Positions 15,553 to 23,600 of a DNA stretch of 38,888 nt are shown here, piece after piece. The number at the start of each line of letters is the position of its first letter. The stretch's first letter is position 1. The translations under genes were made by a program, and so were the position numbers. The stretch comes from Arcicella aurantiaca. Its GTDB lineage: Bacteria; Bacteroidota; Bacteroidia; Cytophagales; Spirosomataceae. Where the stretch lies: assembly GCF_003148625.1 (NCBI RefSeq), contig NZ_QGGO01000042.1, forward strand, positions 1-38,888. The letters are read 5' to 3'. The notes under the pieces were generated by a model. It ran no database searches. It was not told the DNA's origin and saw nothing but the letters and a program-made list of their open reading frames with translations.

Positions 15553-16242
15553 CTATTTGGCATCATGGAAGATAATTCCTAAAGTGTGTCTAATTCCTGA
15601 GTGAACTTTTGAAACACCGTGTCGCATATTGGTTCGATAATAACCTTTTGTCCCTTTTACGGGTCGAAAATTAGTCGTAAAAATTAGAATATCTCCTTGA
15701 TTTGGTGTTAAAACGATTGGAACAGACTGCATTCTCGGGCGTTGTTCTACCAAAACAAACTCCCCTCCTGTATAATCTTTTTGGGTTTGATTCAAGAAAA
15801 TTACCATTTGAAATGGAAACCAAATATCGCCGTATAAATCTTGATGCAATGTATTATAGCCCCCTTCTGTGTATTTTAGGATTAAAGGGGTTGGTCTATT
15901 TTGTTCATTTTGATGACAAATTGCTAATAATTCATCATGATTTTCGGGAAATATAGTATTGATATTCAGCACATTCGACCAAATATTTGCCACTTTTGCT
16001 AAATGTGGATAGACATCATTTCGGAGTTTTTGAATGAGATTCGGAAGAGGATAATTAAAATATTTGTATTCACCCAAACCAAACTGATAACGAGCCATAT
16101 TAATGGTAGAACGATAAATGGGCTTATCGTATAGTGTAATCAGTTCTTCACATTGAGCTTGACTAAGCACGGATTTTAAGGTAACAAAACCTTTATCGGA
16201 TAATTCTGTGGAAGTATTTTTCCAATTGATATTTTCGAGCAT
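15553..16242 (-). CDS. 2-oxoglutarate/Fe(II)-dependent oxygenase
   Basis: This 229-aa soluble protein has the 2OG-Fe(II) facial triad: His133-x-Asp135 (NTLHQDLYGD) and distal His208 (NMRHGVSKV). Arg218 (SGIRHTLG) is placed to bind 2-oxoglutarate. The central double-stranded beta-helix is visible as WFPFQMVIFLNQT ... GGEFVLVEQRPR ... GDILIFTT. It resembles the prolyl-hydroxylase-like oxygenases encoded beside ada genes, not the short AlkB type, yet operon position suggests oxidative removal of alkyl groups or a related damage response. It is the first gene of the three-gene operon. The ATG is part of the left arm of the inverted repeat that frames the promoter element. The substrate is not known. 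Confidence 0.88.
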   Translation of the reverse strand: MLENINWKNTSTELSDKGFVTLKSVLSQAQCEELITLYDKPIYRSTINMARYQFGLGEYKYFNYPLPNLIQKLRNDVYPHLAKVANIWSNVLNINTIFPENHDELLAICHQNEQNRPTPLILKYTEGGYNTLHQDLYGDIWFPFQMVIFLNQTQKDYTGGEFVLVEQRPRMQSVPIVLTPNQGDILIFTTNFRPVKGTKGYYRTNMRHGVSKVHSGIRHTLGIIFHDAK

Positions 16243-16288
16243 CTTGAGCTAAATTTTATACAACAAAGGTATATTTAAGCTCAAGATG
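16240..16288 (-). promoter_or_regulatory. Promoter and putative operator of the ada operon
   Basis: Perfect 11-bp arms catcttgagct (16240-16250) and agctcaagatg (16278-16288) flank the -7 element TACCTTTG (complement of 16264-16271), an exact TAnnTTTG match about 22 nt before the ATG. The left arm overlaps the start codon. An inverted repeat around the promoter core suggests a dimeric regulator site. No convincing -33 element is seen at the usual spacing, which fits an activator-dependent promoter such as one driven by methylated Ada (inference). Confidence 0.55.
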
Positions 16289-16321
16289 TTCTATTCTGAA
16301 TTTTGCGGAATATTAAATCCT

Positions 16322-17251
16322 TTAGAAATATCTAAATACTCCTGATTTCCCATTTCCTGAGTCCATTTCATAACGAACCATGATTTGGTGAAAACCTTCA
16401 TTCCCAACTAATGCAGTGCTATTTGATTTTGCAAAATCATAAGCATAACCGATTTGAAACTTTTTGAGTTGTACTTGAAATGACGCTAAAAAAGCATTGT
16501 TTGAAAGTTCTGAACCTGTATTTTGATACCAAACACCTATGCCAAATTTGTCATTTATCCAACCCGTAGCGTTTAGGTCAATACTGGTTTTTCCACCAAT
16601 ATTACTTGATTGTTTTCTAACTAAAGCACCTGTTTTTATCTTAAAATCATCATCAATGGTAAAAACATAACCCGCCGTTACAAAAAGTGGACGATTATAA
16701 CTATCTGTTGCATTGAAGTTTAGCATAGAAACACCCAAGTAGGCGTCGTCATTGTTATAATAAATTCCGCCACCAAGACTTGAGTTAAAATTGGTACTTC
16801 CCACTCCTCCGCCAGAGGTACTGATAAAAGCAGGAACTTGGGTTACACCTGCTTGGACACCTATGGCAAGTTTTCCGTCATTTGGAAGCGTAAAACGATA
16901 AGCAAAATCTCCGTAAAGTCCTAAATTCCCTAAAACGCCACCTGTTGTTCCATTGCCCAATGCTTGTTCTGCATTATATGCTTGAAAACCAATCGCCATT
17001 TTGTCCTTCGCAATAGGCATATCAAAATTGAAATATTGTTGGGTAGTTGTAGCAACACCTAAAGCTCCAAACAATGGTCGCTTACGGTAAATTCCTGCAA
17101 TACTTATTACTTCTCGACTACCCGCATAAGCAGGATTTACATTCAGAGGCATAAACGGATAAGTGATATATAATTGGTCTTGTTGAGCCATAGAACTCAA
17201 TGCTTGCCCTAAAAAAATAATTATAAAAAGGTATTTGAGAGACTGTTTCAT
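16322..17251 (-). CDS. PorP/SprF family type IX secretion-associated outer membrane protein
   Basis: This 309-aa protein has a signal peptide (MKQSLKYLFIIIFLGQALSS, AQQ). The family opening follows, QDQLYITYPFMPLNVNPAYAGSREVISIAGIYRKRP, including the NPAYAG motif. A series of amphipathic beta-strands fits a 14-strand-type outer membrane barrel (FDMPIAKDKMAIGFQAYNA, LGLYGDFAYRFTL, SLGGGIYYNNDDAYLGVSM) and ends in a terminal aromatic (GVFRYF). PorP/SprF proteins work with type B T9SS substrates such as SprB, usually from a gene directly downstream of the substrate gene. The giant type B substrate at 20669-38888 is on the same strand upstream, separated by two genes, and is the natural partner candidate. 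Confidence 0.92.
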   Translation of the reverse strand: MKQSLKYLFIIIFLGQALSSMAQQDQLYITYPFMPLNVNPAYAGSREVISIAGIYRKRPLFGALGVATTTQQYFNFDMPIAKDKMAIGFQAYNAEQALGNGTTGGVLGNLGLYGDFAYRFTLPNDGKLAIGVQAGVTQVPAFISTSGGGVGSTNFNSSLGGGIYYNNDDAYLGVSMLNFNATDSYNRPLFVTAGYVFTIDDDFKIKTGALVRKQSSNIGGKTSIDLNATGWINDKFGIGVWYQNTGSELSNNAFLASFQVQLKKFQIGYAYDFAKSNSTALVGNEGFHQIMVRYEMDSGNGKSGVFRYF

Positions 17252-17283
17252 ATTTGTATTTTCTTTGAACGCACAATTTACAA

Positions 17284-17319
17284 AAAAGCCTTGTCCTGAT
17301 AAAACAGAACAAGGCTTTT
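17284..17319 (-). terminator. Rho-independent terminator downstream of the SemiSWEET gene
   Basis: The 11-bp arms aaaagccttgt (17284-17294) and acaaggctttt (17309-17319) enclose a 14-nt loop, and the minus-strand 3' side runs into TTTTTTG. It lies between the SemiSWEET stop and the PorP/SprF start, so PorP/SprF probably has its own promoter, for which I see only a weak TAAATTGT candidate. Confidence 0.7.
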
Positions 17320-17324
17320 AATTT

Positions 17325-17398
17325 AGAAGCTGTTTAAACTTTCGCAGGAAGTCTAATAAACAAATTTTCAAAAGATACCGAAAGTTTAAACAGCTTCT
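17325..17398. repeat. Perfect 20-bp inverted repeat next to the terminator
   Basis: The arms agaagctgtttaaactttcg (17325-17344) and its exact complement (17379-17398) are separated by 34 nt. It sits immediately downstream of the SemiSWEET gene. It could act as a second terminator stem or be a small non-autonomous element. I cannot tell which from one copy. Confidence 0.75.
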
Positions 17399-17415
17399 TG
17401 ATATAATATCTGATT

Positions 17416-17670
17416 TTATACTGTTTTTCTATACTTAAATTTGAAGAACAAAATCACTAAAGATAGTAATAATGTGATGGCATTTGCCGCAATTACAGGA
17501 AAAGCATTTGACTTAATTCCGTAAACTAACCACATCACAACGCCTGCTGTGAAGAGTAAAAACATTGCCAAAGAAACGTCTTTCGCTGATTTGGTTTTAT
17601 AGATTTGAATGACTTGGGGTACAAACGCTATCGTTGTTAAAATTCCCGCAACGTATCCTAAAGTTTCCAT
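17416..17670 (-). CDS. SemiSWEET sugar transporter
   Basis: The product has 84 residues with three predicted membrane helices and a PQ-loop motif in the first (AFVPQVIQIYKTKSAKDVS, Pro18-Gln19). The second helix is SLAMFLLFTAGVVMWLVYG and the third is FPVIAANAITLLLSLVILFF, ending KYRKTV. Length, PQ motif and the VSLAMF..F..G..MWL.YG stretch match SemiSWEETs, which dimerise to move mono- or disaccharides down their gradient across the inner membrane. It could supply sugar released by the glycoside hydrolases in this window, although it is not in the same operon. Confidence 0.92.
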   Translation of the reverse strand: METLGYVAGILTTIAFVPQVIQIYKTKSAKDVSLAMFLLFTAGVVMWLVYGIKSNAFPVIAANAITLLLSLVILFFKFKYRKTV

Positions 17671-17816
17671 AATTTGATTGTGTTTGTGAGCTTTCCGCTT
17701 TGTAGCTCGTGATTATTTATATTCTTTTATCTGACGTAAAAATAACGGAAAAGTTATATAAAACATTCACTATACACGAAAATTCTTTAAATAATACAAA
17801 AAGTCATTTGTAAAAT

Positions 17817-17849
17817 AAAAGGTTTGACGGTGAAATCGTCAAACCTTTT
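17817..17849. terminator. Hairpin with T-run, possibly bidirectional
   Basis: Perfect 13-bp arms aaaaggtttgacg (17817-17829) and cgtcaaacctttt (17837-17849) enclose a 7-nt loop. It has A/T runs on both sides. It lies in the gap 17671-18216 and would end leftward transcription arriving from the ATPase gene at 18217-20022. Confidence 0.7.
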
Positions 17850-18032
17850 AGAAAAAGTAAAAATATGAGTACAAAATCATCCATTTGCTAACGTTAATTT
17901 ATAATATGATGATGCGTTTGGCAGGTACACTTACACTTATAGATGACATCTTGTTACGTTTTTTACAAACTCCATTCTTTCTTATATTTACTTTTAATAT
18001 CGTTATTTCCTATTTCAAATCGAACATTGGCT

Positions 18033-18198
18033 AACCCTAATTTGCAATTAGGGTTGATATGGTCATGCGTCTGTGACGCAACTGCAAATGGTGAAAATCT
18101 GCGACTTGTACCTTTTGCTATCTCAGTTTAATGACGCTTCGCTTAACATTTGCATCGGTGGGGGCATGATTACGCACGAAGTCTGGTGGGGACACCAG
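18033..18198. repeat. Cluster of three unrelated short palindromes in a 546-nt gap
   Basis: Three stem-loops follow each other. The first is aaccctaat/attagggtt (18033-18055). The second is tgcgtc/gacgca (18066-18080), followed by actgc. The third is ctggtg/caccag (18183-18198), followed by ccac. On the minus strand each has a short 5' flank (ATC, GCAGT, GTGG) and then the stem, similar in format to the other REP-like units in the window. I see no gene in the surrounding gap 17671-18216. Confidence 0.6.
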
Positions 18199-18216
18199 CC
18201 ACGGACACAGGGGAAC

Positions 18217-20022
18217 TTACCTTATTTGTCTTGGTCTAAATTCAATTTGCAGCCTTTCTTTTAGAAAGTCTTTCAGAACATAGACAATAATTCTTCTTTC
18301 ATCTCTTGGATCATCAAGGAAGTATCTTGTATGGTCAGATGGTGAATTAGGATTTACTATTCTTAAAACTCTTTTTTTCCCTTGTATATCAGTAATTTCA
18401 TCTCCATCTAAAATTTTCGTATCCCAACATACTATGCTGTGCAAGTATTCAAAAGAATGATTAAAATACTTATCAAGAAAATTTTTTAATTCGATATAAT
18501 AAATTCTTGATTGATCAATGGTTAAATTATTTTTTTCTTTCACAAGAATGTCAATGCCCGTATTTGTATTATAGTCTATCATTTCGAAAGGAAATAACTC
18601 AGGTTCCAAGATAGAAAGTTGCATTAAAAGAGCGTGAACACCTGATTCGAGCTGAGGTTCATATAACTTAATTCCTTTAAATTCAGCTATTTTTTGCTTT
18701 AGTGCATACTTTTTTCTTCTGTCATATTCTCGTTTTTCTTTTTCCACAGTATCATATCCTTTGGCTTCTCCTTGCAACCAATCTAATATTGCATACTCTT
18801 CACTATTTAAAATTGATTCGTAAATATCTCTTACTTTCTTTTCAATATCCTGTAAAATTTCAGGTGTGGTAGCTTCTACGGATCCTCTATTTGCAGTCAA
18901 CTTAAAATTCTGGCAATTAAAAAAAGCATGGAATTTTGTATATTCACTACCTTTTGATACTATCCATTCATTTTTTCTTTGAATTGGTATATAATCTTTT
19001 GTCAACCACAACCCATATCTATCTTGAATAGTATAGGATCCATCTGGTGCTTTATATCCCTGTCTTCTTAACATTGGATTGTAACCATACTTGATATATT
19101 TCCCTTCTACATAGAATACTGATTGGTATTTAATATGGGGGAAATTTGGAAGTGTTCCCGTTTCAATCCACTTTTTGCAAAAAAAATCAGGTGCATCATT
19201 ATTATGAGTATCAAATAACTTATTAGCACTTTCACTTTCTTGGGGGAAAATATGCCCAAATACAATTACTTCTGGTACATCAACATCTAAACCTTTCAAG
19301 ATGATTTTATAGTCGTCGAAAGTTTTCAAATCAAATATTTGGTCAATTGCACCAAATTTTGTTTTCCAGAGTATATAGTCTTTAAGTATTGCGTGTTTAA
19401 ACACACTAAATTTATTTAGATTATATCCTATAATTTCAACTTTTGTACCTATTTTATCGCTTTCTGACTCTGTTATTGTGTATTCATAGGAAGGAATGAT
19501 ATTTTGATTTAGACTCTTATAAATATCGTTCATTGTTGCCTTTATACATTTATCATCTTTGTAAGTTATCAAATTTACCTGTCTACTATGAAAATACACT
19601 TTTGTACCATGTCCCTTTTCACCAATCGCATCACTATTTCCAATTTTAGTTGAATTACCTAAATCAAAAAAACTTTCTAACTCTGCTTCGTTCATACCTT
19701 TTCCATTATCCTCAATTACTACTCGAAAAAGATCTTCTCCATAATGATCAATAATATCAAAATATAAACGAATATTGTCTGCACGAGCATCAATACTATT
19801 ACTTATTGCTTCTCTAACTATCTCAAGTGGATTAGCAAAATTATTAGCAATCTCTTTGAACTCGTTTACTTGATTTACTTTTGGTGTCTTTTTAATACTC
19901 ATTTTCATAGCTTTTATGTTATTTCTAATGTTGTGACTAACTCTCAATCCATCAAAAGAGCTACTCACTCTTGGTGTTATTTTATGTTTTTTAAAACTAT
20001 ACATTCTATTTGCAATTTCCAA
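18217..20022 (-). CDS. GHKL (Hsp90-like) ATPase with C-terminal PD-(D/E)XK-like domain
   Basis: This protein has up to 601 aa. The N-terminal GHKL ATPase fold shows the N-box REAISNSIDARAD (Glu71, Asn75), the G1 motif DNGKGM (105-110) and the GEKGHGTK lid (134-141). These are close to MutL, Hsp90 and MORC ATPases. A long middle region follows, with QNFKLTANRGSVEA. The C-terminal part has GIDILVKEKN (Asp491) and IYYIELKNF (Glu511-Leu-Lys513), the spacing of a PD-(D/E)XK nuclease core, followed by HSFEYLHSIVCWDTK. GHKL ATPases fused to restriction-type nuclease domains are known from prokaryotic defence and restriction contexts. The likely start is Met39 or Met41 (19908 or 19902), since residues 1-38 look less conserved in character. 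No membrane segments are evident. It stands alone between REP-rich gaps. Confidence 0.8.
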   Translation of the reverse strand: MEIANRMYSFKKHKITPRVSSSFDGLRVSHNIRNNIKAMKMSIKKTPKVNQVNEFKEIANNFANPLEIVREAISNSIDARADNIRLYFDIIDHYGEDLFRVVIEDNGKGMNEAELESFFDLGNSTKIGNSDAIGEKGHGTKVYFHSRQVNLITYKDDKCIKATMNDIYKSLNQNIIPSYEYTITESESDKIGTKVEIIGYNLNKFSVFKHAILKDYILWKTKFGAIDQIFDLKTFDDYKIILKGLDVDVPEVIVFGHIFPQESESANKLFDTHNNDAPDFFCKKWIETGTLPNFPHIKYQSVFYVEGKYIKYGYNPMLRRQGYKAPDGSYTIQDRYGLWLTKDYIPIQRKNEWIVSKGSEYTKFHAFFNCQNFKLTANRGSVEATTPEILQDIEKKVRDIYESILNSEEYAILDWLQGEAKGYDTVEKEKREYDRRKKYALKQKIAEFKGIKLYEPQLESGVHALLMQLSILEPELFPFEMIDYNTNTGIDILVKEKNNLTIDQSRIYYIELKNFLDKYFNHSFEYLHSIVCWDTKILDGDEITDIQGKKRVLRIVNPNSPSDHTRYFLDDPRDERRIIVYVLKDFLKERLQIEFRPRQIR

Positions 20023-20031
20023 ATATTATCA

Positions 20032-20063
20032 CCGTTGTTGGTGGTGGAAAACACCAACAACGG
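20032..20063. repeat. 12-bp inverted repeat upstream of the ATPase gene
   Basis: Perfect arms ccgttgttggtg (20032-20043) and caccaacaacgg (20052-20063) enclose an 8-nt loop. The right arm and following sequence to about 20130 (caacaacggcggaaattatc...) recur at 20361-20437, and a third partial copy lies at 20596-20642. Confidence 0.75.
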
Positions 20064-20132
20064 CGGAAATTATCTCCATGAAATCACCGCAAAAAAGGGT
20101 AAAAAGAAGGTTTATCGCCCCTTTTGCCTTGT

Positions 20133-20224
20133 CCGAACAGGAATGTTCGGGTTACATCAATCGCTCGCATCTTGCGAGTGATAAGTATTCACAGGCTTCC
20201 AGCCTACCAATAGTCCAGAGGACT
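20133..20224. repeat. Run of four short palindromes
   Basis: These are ccgaacaggaatgttcgg (20133-20150) followed by gttac; ctcgcatcttgcgag (20164-20178); caggcttccagcctac (20191-20206); and agtccagaggact (20212-20224). The minus strand reads GTAAC then stem, and GTAGG then stem, which is the format of REP-like units. The first recurs at 20645-20660, directly after the adhesin stop codon, again followed by gttac. The last recurs at 20537-20549. Confidence 0.7.
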
Positions 20225-20256
20225 GAAAATAGTCGTTACTCCAACATCCGTTGTGG

Positions 20257-20351
20257 TCTCACTGGTTCAAGCGTCCTCGCTTGAACTGTTATTTTACCAA
20301 TACCAATGCTTACGCACGAGTGGATTCAAGCGAGGACGCTTGAACCAGTGG
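20257..20351. repeat. 95-bp REPIN-like module, copy 1
   Basis: The module runs from tctcactggttcaagcgtcc to aagcgaggacgcttgaacca and gtgg. Its two ends are inverted copies of the same unit, and each unit is itself a palindrome (ttcaagcg/cgcttgaa). It can fold either as two small hairpins or one long hairpin, the arrangement described for REPINs. Copy 2 at 20440-20534 differs by two bases. Confidence 0.85.
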
Positions 20352-20439
20352 GGTGGACAACACCAACAACGGCGGAAATTATCTCCACGAAATCAATGCA
20401 AAAAAGGGCAAAAAGAAGGCTTATAGCCCGTTTTTGCCC

Positions 20440-20534
20440 TCTCACTGGTTCAAGCGTCCTCGCTTGAACTGTTATTTTACCAATTTCAATGCTTACGCAC
20501 GAGTGGATTCAAGCGAGGACGCTTGAACCAGTGG
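20440..20534. repeat. 95-bp REPIN-like module, copy 2
   Basis: This is a near-identical direct repeat of 20257-20351 at a spacing of 183 bp. The two differ only in the centre (accaatac against accaattt). The intervening sequence 20361-20437 is also a repeat of 20055-20130, so a composite block of about 180 bp has been duplicated. The block ends with the tagtccagaggactg unit also seen at 20211-20225. Confidence 0.85.
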
Positions 20535-20598
20535 ATAGTCCAGAGGACTGAAAATAGTCGTTACCCGCAAGATGCGGGCAACTGATACGAAGCAACAC

Positions 20599-20643
20599 AA
20601 AAAAGGGGCAAAAAGAAGGTTTATCACCCCTTTTTGCCCTTTT
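20599..20643 (-). terminator. Terminator of the giant adhesin gene
   Basis: The arms aaaaaaggggcaaaaag (20599-20615) and cccctttttgccctttt (20627-20643) are largely complementary, and the minus strand continues with a T-rich stretch. It lies 26 nt after the adhesin stop codon. The same sequence in the repeats at 20092-20128 and 20398-20439 shows that the terminator itself has been copied with its neighbourhood. Confidence 0.6.
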
Positions 20644-20668
20644 ACGAACAGGAATGTTCGAGTTACAA

Positions 20669-23600
20669 TTATCTCATCAAAGTCATACTACGCACAAATT
20701 CTTTTCCGTTTGATAGCTTAACCATGTAGAAATACGTTCCGTCTGGCAAGCCTGTTTTACCTGTCAGATTCGCTCCTTGGTTGGCAGTTCCGTCCCAATT
20801 GTTTTGGTAGTCTTCTTGGGCGTAAACCAATCCTCCCCAACGGTTATAAATTTGTAGATTTATTGTTAAAGTCTTGTCGTTCAAGTTTATCACAAATAAA
20901 TCATTGATACCGTCTCCGTTTGGCGAGAAACCTTCTGGAATGAATATTTCCTTCGGTTCGTCCACTGGTTTTTGTACGCTTTGCACTCTAATTGGCGTTG
21001 GTTTCGAGTCGTCGGTTGGGTCATTATTGCCGTCTGGATTTACGTCAAATCCATTATTCGACAAGTCTTGTACCACAATGGTTCCCGCTTTGGCTACTCC
21101 CGTTGCTGAGTTATAGAATGTATCAACTTTGGCAGTGCTAAAATCAACTCTAACGGTAAATTGCAAACTTTTCACTTTACCTGTCAACAAACGGCTTTGC
21201 GTTTCTACCAAGAGTCGATTGTTAGTTCGTCCATCATAATTAGGATTTACTACCAATCCAGAATCAGCCTTTAACCCATTGACATTCAAAATATTAACTC
21301 CATTATTAGTAAACACATCGTCCAAATTATCTAATACTTGAATTTGCTCAAAGTCGGCATTACCCACGTTTACCAATCTGAAATCGTAAGTAATATCATA
21401 CGTTTTGCCTTCTACCAAAACAGGAATGCGTGCTTCTTTGCACAATGCCAACATTGGTTTTTGAGCAATTTTGATACTGTCTTTTCCGCAATCTGTTACG
21501 ATAAAATAAGCTGCCGTCGAAGGTTCTGACTTACAAGTATTCAACTCGCAAGTTGCCGTAAATTGGTATTGCGTTTTGGTTGGTTTTACCAAAATTTGCT
21601 GTCCAACTTGACCATCCGACCACGTTACTTTTCCGCCTTCGCAACCGTGAGCCGTCAATACTTCCGACTCGCCTACGCACAAACGCTCTCGTCCACACGT
21701 AACCACTGGCGTTGAAATACCAACTTTTACGGTCACTTCGTTTGAATTGGCACTTTTACAAGTTCCTGACTGACAAATCGCTGAGTAGGTCGTCGTTACA
21801 TTTGATTTTTCCGTTATCGAATTACCCGTTTTTCCGTTGCTCCAAACTATCGTTCCTTTACAATTTGTTGCCGATAATATTACGCTATCACCTTTGCAAA
21901 TTTGCGTTTTATTGATGGTTACCACTGGTACAGTTGGTAAGCTCACTGTCAATTTAACTTCTTTCGATACGTTACTGATACAGCTAATGGTATATTCGCA
22001 ATTGCTTGATTTTTGGCAAGTATTGTAATATACGCAAGTGGCTGTGTAAACGGAAGTTACACTTGGACTTACGGTAATTGATTTACCTTTTTGTCCATTC
22101 GACCAATTGACTTCTCCCACGCAACCCAAAGCCGTTAAAATAGCACTTTCTGAGCAACTCAAATTGGTTTCGCTCGTAATAATGACTGGTGCGGTTTTGT
22201 CGCACGGTAATTTTGCACGAACTACGCAACTGGCTTCGTCGTCTTCTTTTCCGTCCCATTTGCCATTATTTGGCGTTGAATCTGGGTCTGGTTGGTCAGA
22301 TTTTGTTACCTGTGCTTTGTTAATTAAGTTGCCTTCTTTCGTTACCAAAACTTTGTAACCGAATACTGCAAAACCTTTTTTCTCAATACTTGGCACTTTG
22401 AAAGTAATTACGTTTCCAACAAGTGTTCCGTTATTCGATTCTAACAGTTGCAAACCGTCTGGCAAAATATCCGAAATCTCTACGTTAGTTGCTTCCGAAG
22501 GACCTTCATTATCCACTTGAACCATGTAAATTAAGGTATCGCCAACGGTTACATCGGTATGATTTACGATTTTATTCAAGCTCAAATCGGCTTCTTGACC
22601 GATTAAAGTCACCACGCCCACATCGTCCTGACCGTCTTCTGTGCCTGTATTTGGTTGAGAATCTGGGTCGTATTGACGAGTATCGTAAATTTCAGCTTTG
22701 TTCGTAATTAAACCGCCTTTCAATACTTTCGCTTTGAAAGTTAAATCAACGTAAGTATTTGCTTCAATTTGAGGAATTGTTCTTGACAATAACGCTCCAT
22801 TCAATAGACTGAAATCATCATTGCTTGCCTCTACGTAAGCTAATTCAAGCGGTAAGTAATCTTTCACAATGGTATTCCTTGCTAATCCTGGCCCTGCGTT
22901 ATATACACGTAGCGTAAAGGTTACATCTTCGCCAACTTTTGGTTTAGTGTTTGAAACAAATTTCTCTAAACTCAAATCCGAACCTTTGTCGTTGATAACC
23001 ACATAATCGGTATCGTCTTCGCCATCTTCTGTTCCTGAGTTCGGACAAGAATCTGGGTCGAATTGGTCAGATTTTATAATTTCAACTTTGTTGGCTATCG
23101 GCTTTTGGCTATCAACTTTCGGTAAGATTTTCGCTATGAAAGTCAATTTCTCTTTTTTATCTACTTCTACCGAATCCAATTTTGCAATCAACGCTCTTGA
23201 TGTTTCATTGTATTCAAAATCATTTGAAGAAATGAATTTCAAGCCTTCTGGTAAAATATCTCTTACATGAACATTGGTAGCAGTATTCGTTCCCGAATTG
23301 CTAACTGTAATGGTATAAGTTACGTTTTGCCCAACATTGGCATTCCAAGGACTTGCGTCTTTTCTCAAACTCAAATCTGCCGTTCCTGCATTGATAGTTA
23401 CACTTGCTTCGTCGTCTTCGTCATTGTCCGTTCCGTTAGCAGGTGTTGAGTCTGGGTCGAATTGGTCAACTTCGATGATTTGAGCGTGGTTAGTTATGAA
23501 TGATGAGTTATGAGTTATGAGTGTTTTGAATTCCCATGTTTTACTTTCACCCGCTTTAATACTGTCCACCGAAAGCGTCAATTTGCCTTTGTTATTGACA

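Noticed and set aside
17943-18264. Two plus-strand frames of about 62 codons in the gap 17671-18216
   Set aside because: They run through three short palindromes and the 3' end of the ATPase gene and have no protein-like character.
20133-20580. Possible CRISPR array because of several similar short palindromes
   Set aside because: Units are of different sequence and spacing, without constant direct repeats and unique spacers of regular length, and no cas genes are in the window.
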